Below are positions 7,401 to 15,602 of a DNA stretch of 64,000 nucleotides, one piece after another. Where the stretch lies: the NCBI GenBank assembly GCA_900315305.1, contig OMYS01000003.1, positions 1-64,000 of the forward strand, written 5' to 3'. Each line of letters opens with the position of its first letter. The first letter of the stretch is position 1. A model generated the notes under the pieces. It made no database searches. It was not told where the DNA came from and saw only the letters and a program-made list of their open reading frames with translations. The stretch is from an uncultured Eubacteriales bacterium (GTDB taxonomy: Bacteria > Bacillota > Clostridia > Lachnospirales > Lachnospiraceae). Made by a program: the position numbers and the translations under genes.

Positions 7401-8744
7401 TCACCCCATATGCCGCAGAAACGACTCCGTAATCGGAATCGAGATAATTGCCGATAGCACGTCCGCGATCGGCTGTGCAATTTCAATTCCCGTGATTCCG
7501 AGGAAATGTGGCAGAATCAGGATCAGTGGAATAAAAAGAATTCCTGCACGCAGAGCGGAAAGAAATGTCGCCCGGCCGCTTGTTCCCGTACTCTGGAAGA
7601 GCATGCCGGCGACAATCGAATAACTCATAAAGAGACATGATACGGATTCCCAGCGGAGCGCAACACTTCCGATCGCAACTACGTCCGGATCTGAGCGGAA
7701 CCAGGAAATGATCGACCCCGCAAAGATGGCGCAAAAGACCGCGACAACAGAAAGAATAACCGTTCCCATGAGAAATGAGAAACGAAAGCCCTGTCTGACC
7801 CGGTCGTATTTTCCAGCTCCGAAGTTAAAGGAGGACACGGGCTGGAAGCCCTGTCCGATGCCAATCGCGATGGCTGCAATAAACATCGTGACCTTCGCGA
7901 CAATTCCCATGGCTGCGATTGCCGCGTCCCCGTACGGAGCCGCCTGGTGGTTCAGAATAATGGTCGTCAGACTGTTCAGCGTCTGGCGGACAAGACTCGG
8001 CATGCCCGTCGCAATGATAGAGCCGATGATCAGGCCGTTTCGTGAAACCTTGCTGATATGAAACTCACTGACGACATCCCTGCGCCGGAACATGGAGAGC
8101 AGAATCAGAAAGCTGACCACCTGGGACAGTGCCGTGCTGAGTCCGGCCCCGGATACGCCGAGTCCCACAAGGAACATGAAGACGGGATCTCCCGCGATAT
8201 TGAGCAGCCCGCCGGTCATGAGGCCGACCATCGCATAGCTCGCGTGCCCTTCGTACCGGAGAATATTGTTCAGTACACAGCTGACGGACAGAAACGGTCC
8301 GGAAATGAGGATCCAGAACACATACTGTCTCGCATACGGAAGGATTGTCTCTGTGCTCCCCAGGTAGCGCAAAAGCGGGTTCATAAAAATGAGCCCGAAA
8401 ATTGAAACGACGGTGCTCACGGCAATAGACAGAAAGAAGCTCGTGGAGGCACAGACCTTCGCCTCCTGGTCCTGCCTGGCACCGAGCTTGCGGGAAATGT
8501 TGCTACCCGCGCCGTGGCCGAACATAAATCCAATAGCCTGATAGACGGCCATGAGCGAAAAGACAATGCTGACAGCACCAGAGGCGGACGTGCCGATTCG
8601 GCTGACGAACCACGTGTCTGCCGTATTGTAGAGATTCGTGACCATCATGCTGATGATCGTCGGAAACGCGAGCGATAAAATCAAACCGGAAACAGGTGTC
8701 TCCGTCATTTTTTTATATTGTGCGGACTCTGTCGTGCTGCTCAC
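7401..8744 (-). CDS. MATE family multidrug / toxin efflux transporter
   Basis: 447 residues, about twelve membrane segments in two pseudo-symmetric halves (residues 15-220 and 230-440). The MATE signatures can be read in the first half: LILSLAFPTIISMMVTNLYN, TADTWFVSRIGTSASGAVSI and FMFGHGAGSNISRKLGA. It is expected to export cationic compounds in exchange for sodium or protons. The start is a GTG at 8744, chosen because AGGAGG lies nine bases before it. yaaA follows immediately in the same direction. The substrate cannot be told from sequence. Confidence 0.92.
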   Translation of the reverse strand: MSSTTESAQYKKMTETPVSGLILSLAFPTIISMMVTNLYNTADTWFVSRIGTSASGAVSIVFSLMAVYQAIGFMFGHGAGSNISRKLGARQDQEAKVCASTSFFLSIAVSTVVSIFGLIFMNPLLRYLGSTETILPYARQYVFWILISGPFLSVSCVLNNILRYEGHASYAMVGLMTGGLLNIAGDPVFMFLVGLGVSGAGLSTALSQVVSFLILLSMFRRRDVVSEFHISKVSRNGLIIGSIIATGMPSLVRQTLNSLTTIILNHQAAPYGDAAIAAMGIVAKVTMFIAAIAIGIGQGFQPVSSFNFGAGKYDRVRQGFRFSFLMGTVILSVVAVFCAIFAGSIISWFRSDPDVVAIGSVALRWESVSCLFMSYSIVAGMLFQSTGTSGRATFLSALRAGILFIPLILILPHFLGITGIEIAQPIADVLSAIISIPITESFLRHMG

Positions 8745-8911
8745 AAAAGATTACCTCCTGAGTTCCGGGTTATGCTGCAAAACGTCCGGGGATTTCGAGA
8801 CCATTTTGTCTCCTGCGACTGTTTTCCATCGCGCATGGCGTGTACACAGATACCTTTTATTGCGCTTTGTCCCTGTACCGCCAGACAGTTAATTTTATTA
8901 TACACCTAAAT

Positions 8912-8935
8912 CTGTTATAATATGGCTCATAACAG
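8912..8935. promoter_or_regulatory. Operator-like inverted repeat between the MATE gene and the divergent membrane-protein gene
   Basis: CTGTTAT (8912-8918) and ATAACAG (8929-8935) are exact reverse complements ten bases apart. The hexamer TATAAT (8916-8921) overlaps the left arm and lies about 33 bases before the plus-strand start at 8954. Its -35 is poor, which would suit an activated or weak promoter. A binding protein here could control both divergent genes. Confidence 0.4.
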
Positions 8936-8953
8936 TTTGTAACGGAGTATAGC

Positions 8954-9916
8954 ATGAACAAGAGTCGGACACTGAAGGCTGCAAAATATGTTCTCGCGGC
9001 AATGAACCTGGCATTTGGGGCAGCAGCCGCGCTCAGCATTATCTTTGTATCTTATATGATCGCGAGCATTATCAATGACCGGTATTACCGGGCCTATTAT
9101 TCGTCATCTTCGACACTGACGGACCTGCTTCTCGGCAGAGGACTTTATTTTATCCTCATTCCGCTGGCCATTATTCTGGCATTTTCCGCCATTTCCGGAC
9201 TGATTGTCTATCGCTCGCACCGGAAGGATATGCGGCAGGACCCGAGAGAAAAATCCGGGTCAGAGCCGATTGACGGGAGCGCGACGGAAATCGCCTATAC
9301 CTATGTGCGGAGAAGCCGCGAGCGGGCCCACGGGACCGGATATCTGATCCTTATGGTCCTGATCGGGTGCGCGTACGCCATCGGAATGCTGGCATCGGTC
9401 TATTTTATCGGCGACCGCATGAAGACGACTGCCAATGTCCGCTGGGAGATTGCGGCAAAGCGGATTCTCAGTGATCTGAATCTTCCGGATGCATCGTATA
9501 AAATCGCGCCGCCTGACGACGCCAACGAGCATTCCTGCACGGTAACATTTACGAAAGCATCGGAAGATGGGTATCTCTCGTTTGAAATGCAGATCGATAT
9601 ATCCGGTTCTGTCATGGAAACAGACGGCGACAAAAAAATCTGCGGCGTTGATCTGACATACCGGACAGGTCAGAGCTTTGATGAAAATACCTACGCGAGT
9701 GCCCAGAGTGCCATTGACCGCGTCATGGAAGCCCTGAGTCTTGATTCGGATATGTTTTATTATCCCGAGGTGGCAAAAACGGAAGTCGATATTCCGTTCA
9801 GCGTCATCAGCGGTGTCAAAGGTGAAGAAATTGTCAACAATGACAACGGCGTGAATACGCAGTTTGATTATTACGGGACGTACCTGACTGTCAGCTGTGA
9901 AAAGACCGGAACCTGA
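8954..9916 (+). CDS. Unknown membrane protein with three membrane segments and an external domain
   Basis: 320 residues, not recognised. Membrane segments are visible at about 11-38, 55-80 and 129-153, with a charged cytosolic loop (YRSHRKDMRQDPREKSG) between the second and third. After the third comes a soluble region of about 165 residues rich in alternating polar/hydrophobic strands (SCTVTFTKASEDGYLSFEMQ) that should lie outside the cell. It has no signal peptide apart from the first segment. It is divergent from the MATE gene and ends inside a terminator, so it is a single-gene transcript. I would not guess a function. Confidence 0.7.
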   Translation: MNKSRTLKAAKYVLAAMNLAFGAAAALSIIFVSYMIASIINDRYYRAYYSSSSTLTDLLLGRGLYFILIPLAIILAFSAISGLIVYRSHRKDMRQDPREKSGSEPIDGSATEIAYTYVRRSRERAHGTGYLILMVLIGCAYAIGMLASVYFIGDRMKTTANVRWEIAAKRILSDLNLPDASYKIAPPDDANEHSCTVTFTKASEDGYLSFEMQIDISGSVMETDGDKKICGVDLTYRTGQSFDENTYASAQSAIDRVMEALSLDSDMFYYPEVAKTEVDIPFSVISGVKGEEIVNNDNGVNTQFDYYGTYLTVSCEKTGT

Positions 9917-9930
9917 TTGGCCGGTCTTTT
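9900..9930. terminator. Bidirectional rho-independent terminator
   Basis: AAAAGACCGG (9900-9909) pairs with CCGGTCTTTT (9921-9930) over an 11-base loop that contains the stop codon of the plus-strand gene. It has T residues on both strands, fitting its place between convergent genes. Confidence 0.8.
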
Positions 9931-10051
9931 CCGCTCTTACTGCCCTTCTTGTTTTTTTCTGCCTGACCGGGTGATATTTCAGGCACTCTGGTGATGGATT
10001 GCAGATGCATCTGCCCTCTTCTCTTCTATCCGTTATCCGTGCCGGCGGCTT

Positions 10052-10495
10052 TCACTCTTCCTTTTCGTAATATGGCACGCAGATATATGAGCCTGCGTGC
10101 AGCTCATTGCCGTCAATCCGGTTGATCTTCTCGACCTCGGAAATATATTCACGCTTATCCGTGTAACCGATGCCCATCTCCCGGTCGGCAATTGACCAAA
10201 GTGTGTCGCCGGCCATGATCTCAACGGATTTATACCCCTTCACATACCTGGAACTGCTTCCTGCATTTGTGTTGTAGGCTGAAAATCTGAGTCCCGCAAT
10301 GACTGCGATTGAGATCCCTGCTATCACCAGGATCAGAAGCAGAATTCTCCTCAGCAGCCGCTGTCTGCGCATATCTCTGGCTCTTTCTATCCTCACGTGT
10401 TCTCTGACAAGTGCCCTGTGCGTCCTGCACGGCCTGTGCATGAATTCCGGATATTCCAGACTTCTTTTCTGTGTCTTGATCTGTTCCATTGCCAC
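10052..10495 (-). CDS. LysM-domain membrane protein, probable SOS-induced cell division inhibitor (YneA-like)
   Basis: 147 residues. An unusually basic cytosolic N-terminus (about 1-46) is followed by one membrane segment (LLRRILLLILVIAGISIAVI, about 46-68) and a C-terminal LysM domain (YKSVEIMAGDTLWSIADREM to YICVPYYEKEE, about 88-144) that should bind peptidoglycan outside the cell. The gene is divergent from lexA, with LexA boxes in the shared upstream region, the same arrangement as yneA-lexA in Bacillus, where YneA delays division during DNA damage. Size, topology and position support that role; the protein itself is too divergent for certainty. It ends towards the terminator at 9900-9930. 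Confidence 0.8.
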   Translation of the reverse strand: MAMEQIKTQKRSLEYPEFMHRPCRTHRALVREHVRIERARDMRRQRLLRRILLLILVIAGISIAVIAGLRFSAYNTNAGSSSRYVKGYKSVEIMAGDTLWSIADREMGIGYTDKREYISEVEKINRIDGNELHAGSYICVPYYEKEE

Positions 10496-10540
10496 TCCTC
10501 CATTCTTCTTTATTCTATGGTAAACAGGAATATATGTTTG

Positions 10541-10554
10541 CGAACGTCCGTTTG
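10541..10554. promoter_or_regulatory. LexA box 1
   Basis: CGAACGTCCGTTTG fits the Gram-positive SOS box (CGAAC, four bases, GTTYG). It lies 46 bases before the LysM gene start and should control that gene. Confidence 0.8.
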
Positions 10555-10578
10555 CTCTTCTGGCTGTATTGTACGGTG

Positions 10579-10592
10579 AGAACGAACGTTTG
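10579..10592. promoter_or_regulatory. LexA box 2
   Basis: AGAACGAACGTTTG: the half sites GAAC and GTTT are separated by four bases. It lies midway between the divergent genes. Confidence 0.7.
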
Positions 10593-10617
10593 TCAATAAG
10601 AATCGAACGTATTTTTT

Positions 10618-10631
10618 CGAATATTCGTTTG
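10618..10631. promoter_or_regulatory. LexA box 3, overlapping the lexA -35
   Basis: CGAATATTCGTTTG. Its last bases are the first bases of the lexA -35 hexamer (10629-10634), so bound LexA would exclude RNA polymerase. A lone half site CGAAC also lies at 10604-10608. Confidence 0.75.
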
Positions 10632-10657
10632 CAACAGAAACGAGTTTATGGTATGAT
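10629..10657 (+). promoter_or_regulatory. lexA promoter
   Basis: TTGCAA (10629-10634), 17 bases, TATGAT (10652-10657). The expected start of transcription is about 45 bases before the lexA ATG. Confidence 0.65.
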
Positions 10658-10708
10658 CAACGTAGAAAAAGCCGGCAGTTTTGGCAATAATAAGAAGGAG
10701 GACAGAAT

Positions 10709-11338
10709 ATGGGTTATGGAAAGATCACTGCGAAGCAGAGAGAAATCCTTGAGTTCATCAAAAACCAGATTCTGAACAAAGGCTACCCGCCGTCAGTCCG
10801 CGATATCTGCGAGGCTGTGCATCTGAAATCAACTTCATCGGTACACGCTCATCTCAACACGCTTGAGAAGAACGGCTACATTCACCGCGATCCGGCAAAG
10901 CCCCGTGCGATCGAGATTGTCGATGACAATTTCAATATGACGAGGCGCGAGGTCGTTAATGTCCCGATCATCGGAACCGTGGCGGCAGGTCAGCCTCTTC
11001 TTGCCGTCGAAAATATCGAGAACTATTTCCCGATTCCCGCTGAATATCTTCCGAACAAGAATCTGTTTATGCTGAAGGTGCACGGTGAAAGTATGATCAA
11101 TGCCGGCATACTGAACGGAGATATCGTGCTCGTGCAGCAGCAGAATGAGGCCGCAAACGGGGATATGGTCGTCGCTCTGGTAGATGATTCGGCGACGGTC
11201 AAGACCTTCTATAAGGAAGACGGATACTATCGTCTGCAGCCGGAAAATGATTCGATGGATCCGATCATTGTTCATGGAGAGGTAAAGATTCTCGGCAAGG
11301 TGATCGGAGTCCTGCGCCTTATGAAGGACCGGTCATAA
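10709..11338 (+). CDS. lexA: LexA repressor
   Basis: 209 residues, full length. The N-terminal winged helix ([20 protein letters not shown], about 26-45) reads the SOS box. The cleavage bond is A93-G94 in GTVAAGQPL. The catalytic serine is S128 in HGESMI and the lysine K165 in SATVKTFY. RecA filaments on single-stranded DNA trigger self-cleavage and so derepress the SOS genes. The upstream boxes show that lexA represses itself and the divergent LysM gene. The start follows AAGGAGG. The last codon is 11 bases before the branched terminator. Confidence 0.98.
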   Translation: MGYGKITAKQREILEFIKNQILNKGYPPSVRDICEAVHLKSTSSVHAHLNTLEKNGYIHRDPAKPRAIEIVDDNFNMTRREVVNVPIIGTVAAGQPLLAVENIENYFPIPAEYLPNKNLFMLKVHGESMINAGILNGDIVLVQQQNEAANGDMVVALVDDSATVKTFYKEDGYYRLQPENDSMDPIIVHGEVKILGKVIGVLRLMKDRS

Positions 11339-11349
11339 AAATGATAATT

Positions 11350-11424
11350 AAAATCACTCCGCGCCGGCCTCCGCAGGCGGTGGCTTCTGCCACTTGCTCG
11401 CAGCGACTGGTGCGGAGTGATTTT
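11350..11424. terminator. Large branched bidirectional terminator
   Basis: The outer stem is AAAATCACTCCGC (11350-11362) with GCGGAGTGATTTT (11412-11424), 13 bp exact. Within the 49-base loop are two smaller exact hairpins: GCCT-CCGC-AGGC (11367-11378) and GTGGC-TTCT-GCCAC (11380-11393). T/A runs flank both ends, as expected between convergent lexA and the kinase-like gene. Confidence 0.75.
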
Positions 11425-11507
11425 TATTGGCTTCTAATGTGTGTGATAACAAGGCATGCGATCCAGTACCCGATGATCGGGACTGTGACGGCAGACCGGT
11501 CTTCTTC

Positions 11508-12140
11508 TTAGACTCTCTTCTTCATGTTCTGCAGCGCATCGATAATGATATCTGTGCAGCCGTCAACCCCGAAGACAGAGCTGCTTAGCACAAGGTCGTA
11601 GCTCGAGGCATCGCCCCATCTCGTGCTGGCATAATAATTGTAGTAGCTCGCACGCTTCTTGTCGGTCCGTGTGATCAGGTCCCTGGCCTCTTTTTCGGAG
11701 AGATTGTTCTTTTTCATGATGTGTCTGACCCGGTCTTCCATTTCTCCGCGGATAAATACGGACATCATGTTCGGATTTTCCTCGAGTGCGTAGTTGGCGC
11801 AGCGGCCGACGATCACGCAGGATTCCTTCTCTGCAATCTTACGGATCGTGTCAAACTGGGCGAGAAAGAGCTTGTGGTCCAGCGGCATCTCCGTCGCTCC
11901 GTATGCGCCGGGGCCATAGGGATAAGCCCCCATTGCCATCGAGTAGATCAGGGAGTTGGCTGGTTTTTCATCGTGGCGCTCAAACAGCTGCGGTGTATAT
12001 CCGCTCTCCTTGGCTGCCATTGTCAGAAGCTCGCGGTCGTAGCACTTGATTCCGAGGCGCTGTGCGATCGTCTGCCCGATCTCTACGCCGCATGAACCGG
12101 TCTGTCTGCCGATTGTGATAATAGCCCTGCTGATATCCAT
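11508..12140 (-). CDS. Cytidylate kinase-like protein (AAA_26 family)
   Basis: 210 residues. The N-terminal ITIGRQTGSCGVEIGQTIAQ is a P-loop of the cytidylate-kinase-like family (G-x-x-x-x-G with atypical spacing), followed by IKCYDRELL and a lid-like helix rich in charged residues (MKKNNLSEKEARDLITRTDK, about 136-156). Proteins of this family are widespread in Clostridia and lack a proven substrate; they are not the main Cmk, which lacks this middle region. It is the last gene of the aroB-lspA-rluD unit; its AGGAGG overlaps the stop of the gene before it. Confidence 0.85.
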   Translation of the reverse strand: MDISRAIITIGRQTGSCGVEIGQTIAQRLGIKCYDRELLTMAAKESGYTPQLFERHDEKPANSLIYSMAMGAYPYGPGAYGATEMPLDHKLFLAQFDTIRKIAEKESCVIVGRCANYALEENPNMMSVFIRGEMEDRVRHIMKKNNLSEKEARDLITRTDKKRASYYNYYASTRWGDASSYDLVLSSSVFGVDGCTDIIIDALQNMKKRV

Positions 12141-12145
12141 CTGAT

Positions 12146-13108
12146 TTACCTCCTTTTTCTGAGTGTATCTAGTATTCTGGTAAAATACTCCGGAAGCGGT
12201 GCCGTAAATTCGACATAGGTTCCAAGGGACGGATGAATAAAACCGATCACCATCGCATGCAGTGCCTGTCCCTTGATGTGAAATTCGTTGTCCGACGGTC
12301 CGTACACGGCGTCTCCCAGAATCGGATGACCGACCGATGCCATGTGCACCCGGATCTGGTGCGTCCTTCCAGTCTCGAGCTCGAACTCACAGTATGTATA
12401 TCGGTCGAACCGCTCAAGCACACGAAAATGAGTGACGGCCGGTTTTCCGGACCCTGCAGAAACGACGGCCATTTTCTTTCTGTCGCGGCTGCTCCGGCCT
12501 ATATTTCCTTCTATTTTACCACTGTCCTCCGCAATACGCCCGAGAACTATTGCGCGGTAGCGCCGTGTGATTGAGTGTACCTTCAGCTGCTCTGCGATTT
12601 TTCTGTGCGCATTGTCATTTTTGCAGATGATCAGCGCGCCGGACGTGTCCTTATCGATGCGGTGGACAATTCCAGGCCTCATGACGCCATTGATCCCGGA
12701 CAGGTCCTTCCCGCAGTGGTAGAGAATGCCGTTGACCAGCGTGTCATCCGCGTGTCCGGGAGCCGGGTGAACGGTCAGACCCTTTGGCTTGTTGACGATG
12801 AGGACGTCTCTGTCCTCATAGAGAATGTCAAGATCCATCTTCTGAGGCCGTATATCAGGCGCTGACGGCTCCGGGATGTTGATGACAACCTCTTCCCCGC
12901 ATCTGACCTTGTAGCTGCTCCTGATGGCTTTTCCGGAGACAGAGGCGGCCCCGTTTTTTACAAGCTCCTGAATATAGGAGCGGGAAATGCCGGGGATATG
13001 CTCCGCGAGGAAGCGGTCTGCGCGGATCCCGTCATCCTCCTGCGACGGCAGAAGGGCGACCGGGCCGTATACCGGCATTTCTTCTGTTGTCTGTTTGTCT
13101 TCTGGCAT
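12146..13108 (-). CDS. RluA-family pseudouridine synthase (RluD-like)
   Basis: 320 residues. An S4 RNA-binding domain (about 18-80, including RADRFLAEHIPGISRSYIQE) precedes the synthase domain, with the active-site block PGIVHRIDKDTSGALII (catalytic Asp in HRIDKDTSG) and the later ETGRTHQIRVHMASVGHPIL. It should convert uridines to pseudouridine in 23S rRNA, most like RluD. It lies one base after lspA; lspA followed by an rluD-like gene is the ylyB-type order in Firmicutes. A synthase in this position in Bacillus is a paralogue of unproven target, so the exact rRNA site is not certain. Confidence 0.92.
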   Translation of the reverse strand: MPEDKQTTEEMPVYGPVALLPSQEDDGIRADRFLAEHIPGISRSYIQELVKNGAASVSGKAIRSSYKVRCGEEVVINIPEPSAPDIRPQKMDLDILYEDRDVLIVNKPKGLTVHPAPGHADDTLVNGILYHCGKDLSGINGVMRPGIVHRIDKDTSGALIICKNDNAHRKIAEQLKVHSITRRYRAIVLGRIAEDSGKIEGNIGRSSRDRKKMAVVSAGSGKPAVTHFRVLERFDRYTYCEFELETGRTHQIRVHMASVGHPILGDAVYGPSDNEFHIKGQALHAMVIGFIHPSLGTYVEFTAPLPEYFTRILDTLRKRR

Positions 13109-13109
13109 A

Positions 13110-13634
13110 TCATTTCTTCTTTTTCAAAAATGCAAAGTCATCGTCCGAATACACGAACAGGATCATAATGATCAGCGCGACGGCTGAGAGCGTGACATAG
13201 ATGTCCGCCACATTAAAGATCGGAAAATCGATCAGGACAAAGTACAGGAAATCCCGCACATAGTGAAGAAAAATCCTGTCGATCAGGTTTCCCACTGCTC
13301 CGGCTGCCAGAACGATACAGACTGTGCGCAGGGGTCTGTATTTTCTGTCCCCCGGAAGCACGGCATAGAACCAGACCGCAGCGGCAAGGAAAAGCACGGT
13401 GATCACGATGAAGAATCCGGTTGCATTCTGAAATACGCCGAAGGCCGCGCCGCGGTTCTCGAGATATTCCAGCCGGAAGACGCCCGGAATCAGATTGATA
13501 TAACCTCCTGAGAGCTTTTCAGCGGCCATAGCCTTCGTGATCTGATCTGCCGCGACAAGCACGGCGATTGAGATGGCGGCAATGATCCAGCGGGAAACTC
13601 TGCCTGTTTGTCTGACTGTGGTTGCTTCCTTCAT
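13110..13634 (-). CDS. lspA: Lipoprotein signal peptidase II
   Basis: 174 residues with four membrane segments (about 13-33, 68-90, 96-118, 137-162). The two catalytic aspartates are seen in AVGNLIDRIF and FNVADIYVT; the LENRGAAFGVF block is also present. It cleaves prolipoprotein signal peptides just before the lipid-modified cysteine, so the lipoprotein at 849-2135 is a plausible substrate. It is the second gene of the aroB unit. Confidence 0.97.
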   Translation of the reverse strand: MKEATTVRQTGRVSRWIIAAISIAVLVAADQITKAMAAEKLSGGYINLIPGVFRLEYLENRGAAFGVFQNATGFFIVITVLFLAAAVWFYAVLPGDRKYRPLRTVCIVLAAGAVGNLIDRIFLHYVRDFLYFVLIDFPIFNVADIYVTLSAVALIIMILFVYSDDDFAFLKKKK

Positions 13635-13647
13635 GTTCCTCCGCCTT

Positions 13648-14703
13648 TCATGCCGTGATATACCGGATTCCGTTCAGAATCTCTTCGTCTGTCACATCGT
13701 CTGTATAGAATGCTTCGCCGGGGCGTCTGAGGAGAATGAAACGGATCTGGCCGTTTTTCATTTTCTTGTCTGACTTCGTAAAACGAAGGACCTCCTGCGC
13801 ATCGATTCCCTCTGCCCTCAGAGGAAGACCGTACAGACCGCAGGTTTTTTCGATATCATGAAGTTCCTCTTCCGTAATAAGTCCTCTGTCTGTGCTGATC
13901 TTCGATGCAGCAACGAGGCCTAGTGCCACACAGCAGCCGTGCTGCATGGCGAATTTGAGATATTTTTCAACGGCATGTCCGATCGTGTGCCCGAAATTAA
14001 GAAGAGCGCGCTCTCCGTGTTCCTCCGGGTCCCGTCTCACGATGCCGACCTTGATGGCGGCTGTGCGGCGGATCATAAGCTCCAGCGCGGACTCCTCGCC
14101 GGCATTGACAGCATCGGCATGGTCCTTCAGCCATCCGTAGAGTTCGGCGTCGCCAAGCAGTGCAGACTTAATCACCTCGCCCATCCCGGAGACAAACTGG
14201 TCCTTCGGGAGTGTCTTCAGGGCAGAGCTGTTTGTGTAGACCAGAGCGGGCATATGAAAGGCGCCGACCATATTTTTGAAGCCGTCAAAATCAACGCCGG
14301 TCTTTCCCCCGATGCTCGAGTCTATCTGTGCGAGCAGTGTCGTCGGAAGCTGAATGACGGGGATTCCCCGGAGATAAACGGCAGCGGCAAAGCCGGTCAT
14401 ATCTCCTGTCACACCGCCTCCGAGCGCCAGGAGGCAGTCATGCCGGTCAAAATGGTGTTCAATCAGGTATCGGAGCAGTTCACGGATAGAATCCAGTGTC
14501 TTGTATTCCTCTCCTGCAGGAAATGTATATTGCTCGACAGTCTTGAAGCTTTTTGCGGCTTCTTCAAGAACCTCTTTTCCATAAAGAGGCATCGTGTGAC
14601 TGTCTCCGACAACGCAGATCCGGTTGCGCTCAAATGGCAGAGCCGCGAGCGCATCTCCGAAATCCGCAAATGAGCGGCTGATTACCGGTGCAAGCTGGTC
14701 CAT
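13648..14703 (-). CDS. aroB: 3-dehydroquinate synthase
   Basis: 351 residues, normal length. The NAD-binding and active-site block ALGGGVTGDMTGFAAAVYLR (about 98-117), then LPTTLLAQIDSSIGGKTGVD and the metal-binding GFGHTIGHAVEK-like stretch (LLNFGHTIGHAVE) identify AroB, the second step of the shikimate pathway. It is the first gene of a leftward unit with lspA, the pseudouridine synthase and the kinase-like gene; no other aro gene is next to it. GGGAGG stands before the ATG. Confidence 0.97.
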   Translation of the reverse strand: MDQLAPVISRSFADFGDALAALPFERNRICVVGDSHTMPLYGKEVLEEAAKSFKTVEQYTFPAGEEYKTLDSIRELLRYLIEHHFDRHDCLLALGGGVTGDMTGFAAAVYLRGIPVIQLPTTLLAQIDSSIGGKTGVDFDGFKNMVGAFHMPALVYTNSSALKTLPKDQFVSGMGEVIKSALLGDAELYGWLKDHADAVNAGEESALELMIRRTAAIKVGIVRRDPEEHGERALLNFGHTIGHAVEKYLKFAMQHGCCVALGLVAASKISTDRGLITEEELHDIEKTCGLYGLPLRAEGIDAQEVLRFTKSDKKMKNGQIRFILLRRPGEAFYTDDVTDEEILNGIRYITA

Positions 14704-14739
14704 GTATGTAACCTCCCATATAAAATATAAAAAATAAAA

Positions 14740-14775
14740 TAACTACTCAGCACCCCAGACTCGGAACGCTTCATG
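14740..14775 (+). repeat. Dispersed palindromic repeat, copy 2 (partial)
   Basis: TAACTACTCAGCACCCC then AGACTCGGAACGCTTC: the left arm and centre of the repeat, cut off before the right arm. It lies between the aroB start and the terminator that follows sepF. Confidence 0.65.
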
Positions 14776-14777
14776 AC

Positions 14778-14817
14778 AAAAAAGCAGAGATCAGCCATGG
14801 CAGGCAGTCTCTGCTTT
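14778..14817 (-). terminator. Terminator of the P-loop/HlyD/yggS/sepF unit
   Basis: On the minus strand AAAGCAGAGA (14817-14808) and TCTCTGCTTT (14790-14781) pair over a 17-base loop and are followed by further T residues to 14778. It lies 12 bases after the sepF stop. Confidence 0.85.
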
Positions 14818-14828
14818 GAAAATAACCA

Positions 14829-15602
14829 TCAATACTGTGCTCTCATTGGCGGAATATCGAACGCTCCATTCAGGAAGTTCTGGAAATCTCCAGAGATATC
14901 GACTCCTGCCGGCGTAAGAAGGAAGATGTAGTTTGAGATCTTCTGCAGATTTCCGCCCAGAGAATAACAGACGCCGCAGGTAAAATCGACAACCCGCTGA
15001 GCGACATCGACATCAAGTCCCTCCAGGTTAATGACTACGGTACAACCATCTAGCAGTGTGTCTGCAATTTCCCAGGTGTCCTCCATGGAAGAAGGTCTGA
15101 CCACATTGACTTCCATGGCAGGCGACGGGCTCTTTCTGCCGCGGATCGGAGTGACCTTCGACCGCTTCTGCGTGTGGTCTGCCTCGCGGCGGGCCGACTT
15201 GGTGTCGGTTTCCCTCACGCGGCTGCGGCTCTCCCGGGAATACGGCTCGTATGAACCGGTCTCTCTTGCCGGCTTTCTGCGGCTGTAGACCGGTTCCGGA
15301 TCCTCTTCCTCATGATCATACTCGTCATCATATTCATCATCATAGAAGGAATCTGAGGGGATATCTTCAGCCTCTTCCTCTTCTTCGTCCTCGTCATATT
15401 TTCTGGCTTCTTTTCTGTCAGCGAACTTCTGAAGGAACCGCTTCCGCGTCTTGGCCCTGGGCCTTCTGGAGCGCTCTTCCTCTACAGGTTCTTCGGCTGC
15501 TTCCTCGGCCGGTTCTTCATTTTCGTCATCGAGGTAATCATCATCCTGGTCAAAATCGTCATTCAGCTTGATTGCATCGAGAAATTTGTCAATAAGGCTC
15601 AT
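14829..15602 (-). CDS. sepF: Cell division protein SepF with long acidic linker
   Basis: 257 residues, about 100 more than Bacillus SepF. The N-terminal amphipathic helix MSLIDKFLDAIKLN (1-14) is the membrane anchor. Residues about 15-155 are very acidic then Arg/Ser-rich (DDEDEEEEEAED-type runs, then KSARREADHTQKRSK). The conserved SepF core is C-terminal (about 160-250): VNVVRPSSMEDTWEIADTLL, VVINLEGLDVDVAQRVVDF and DISGDFQNFL. SepF polymerises and tethers FtsZ to the membrane. It overlaps yggS by four bases (ATGA), the usual Firmicutes pair. Confidence 0.93.
   Translation of the reverse strand: MSLIDKFLDAIKLNDDFDQDDDYLDDENEEPAEEAAEEPVEEERSRRPRAKTRKRFLQKFADRKEARKYDEDEEEEEAEDIPSDSFYDDEYDDEYDHEEEDPEPVYSRRKPARETGSYEPYSRESRSRVRETDTKSARREADHTQKRSKVTPIRGRKSPSPAMEVNVVRPSSMEDTWEIADTLLDGCTVVINLEGLDVDVAQRVVDFTCGVCYSLGGNLQKISNYIFLLTPAGVDISGDFQNFLNGAFDIPPMRAQY

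Noticed and set aside
15215..15571. Low-complexity repeat or CRISPR-like pattern in GAC/GAA-rich sequence
   Set aside because: It codes for the acidic linker of SepF; there are no regular repeats and spacers.
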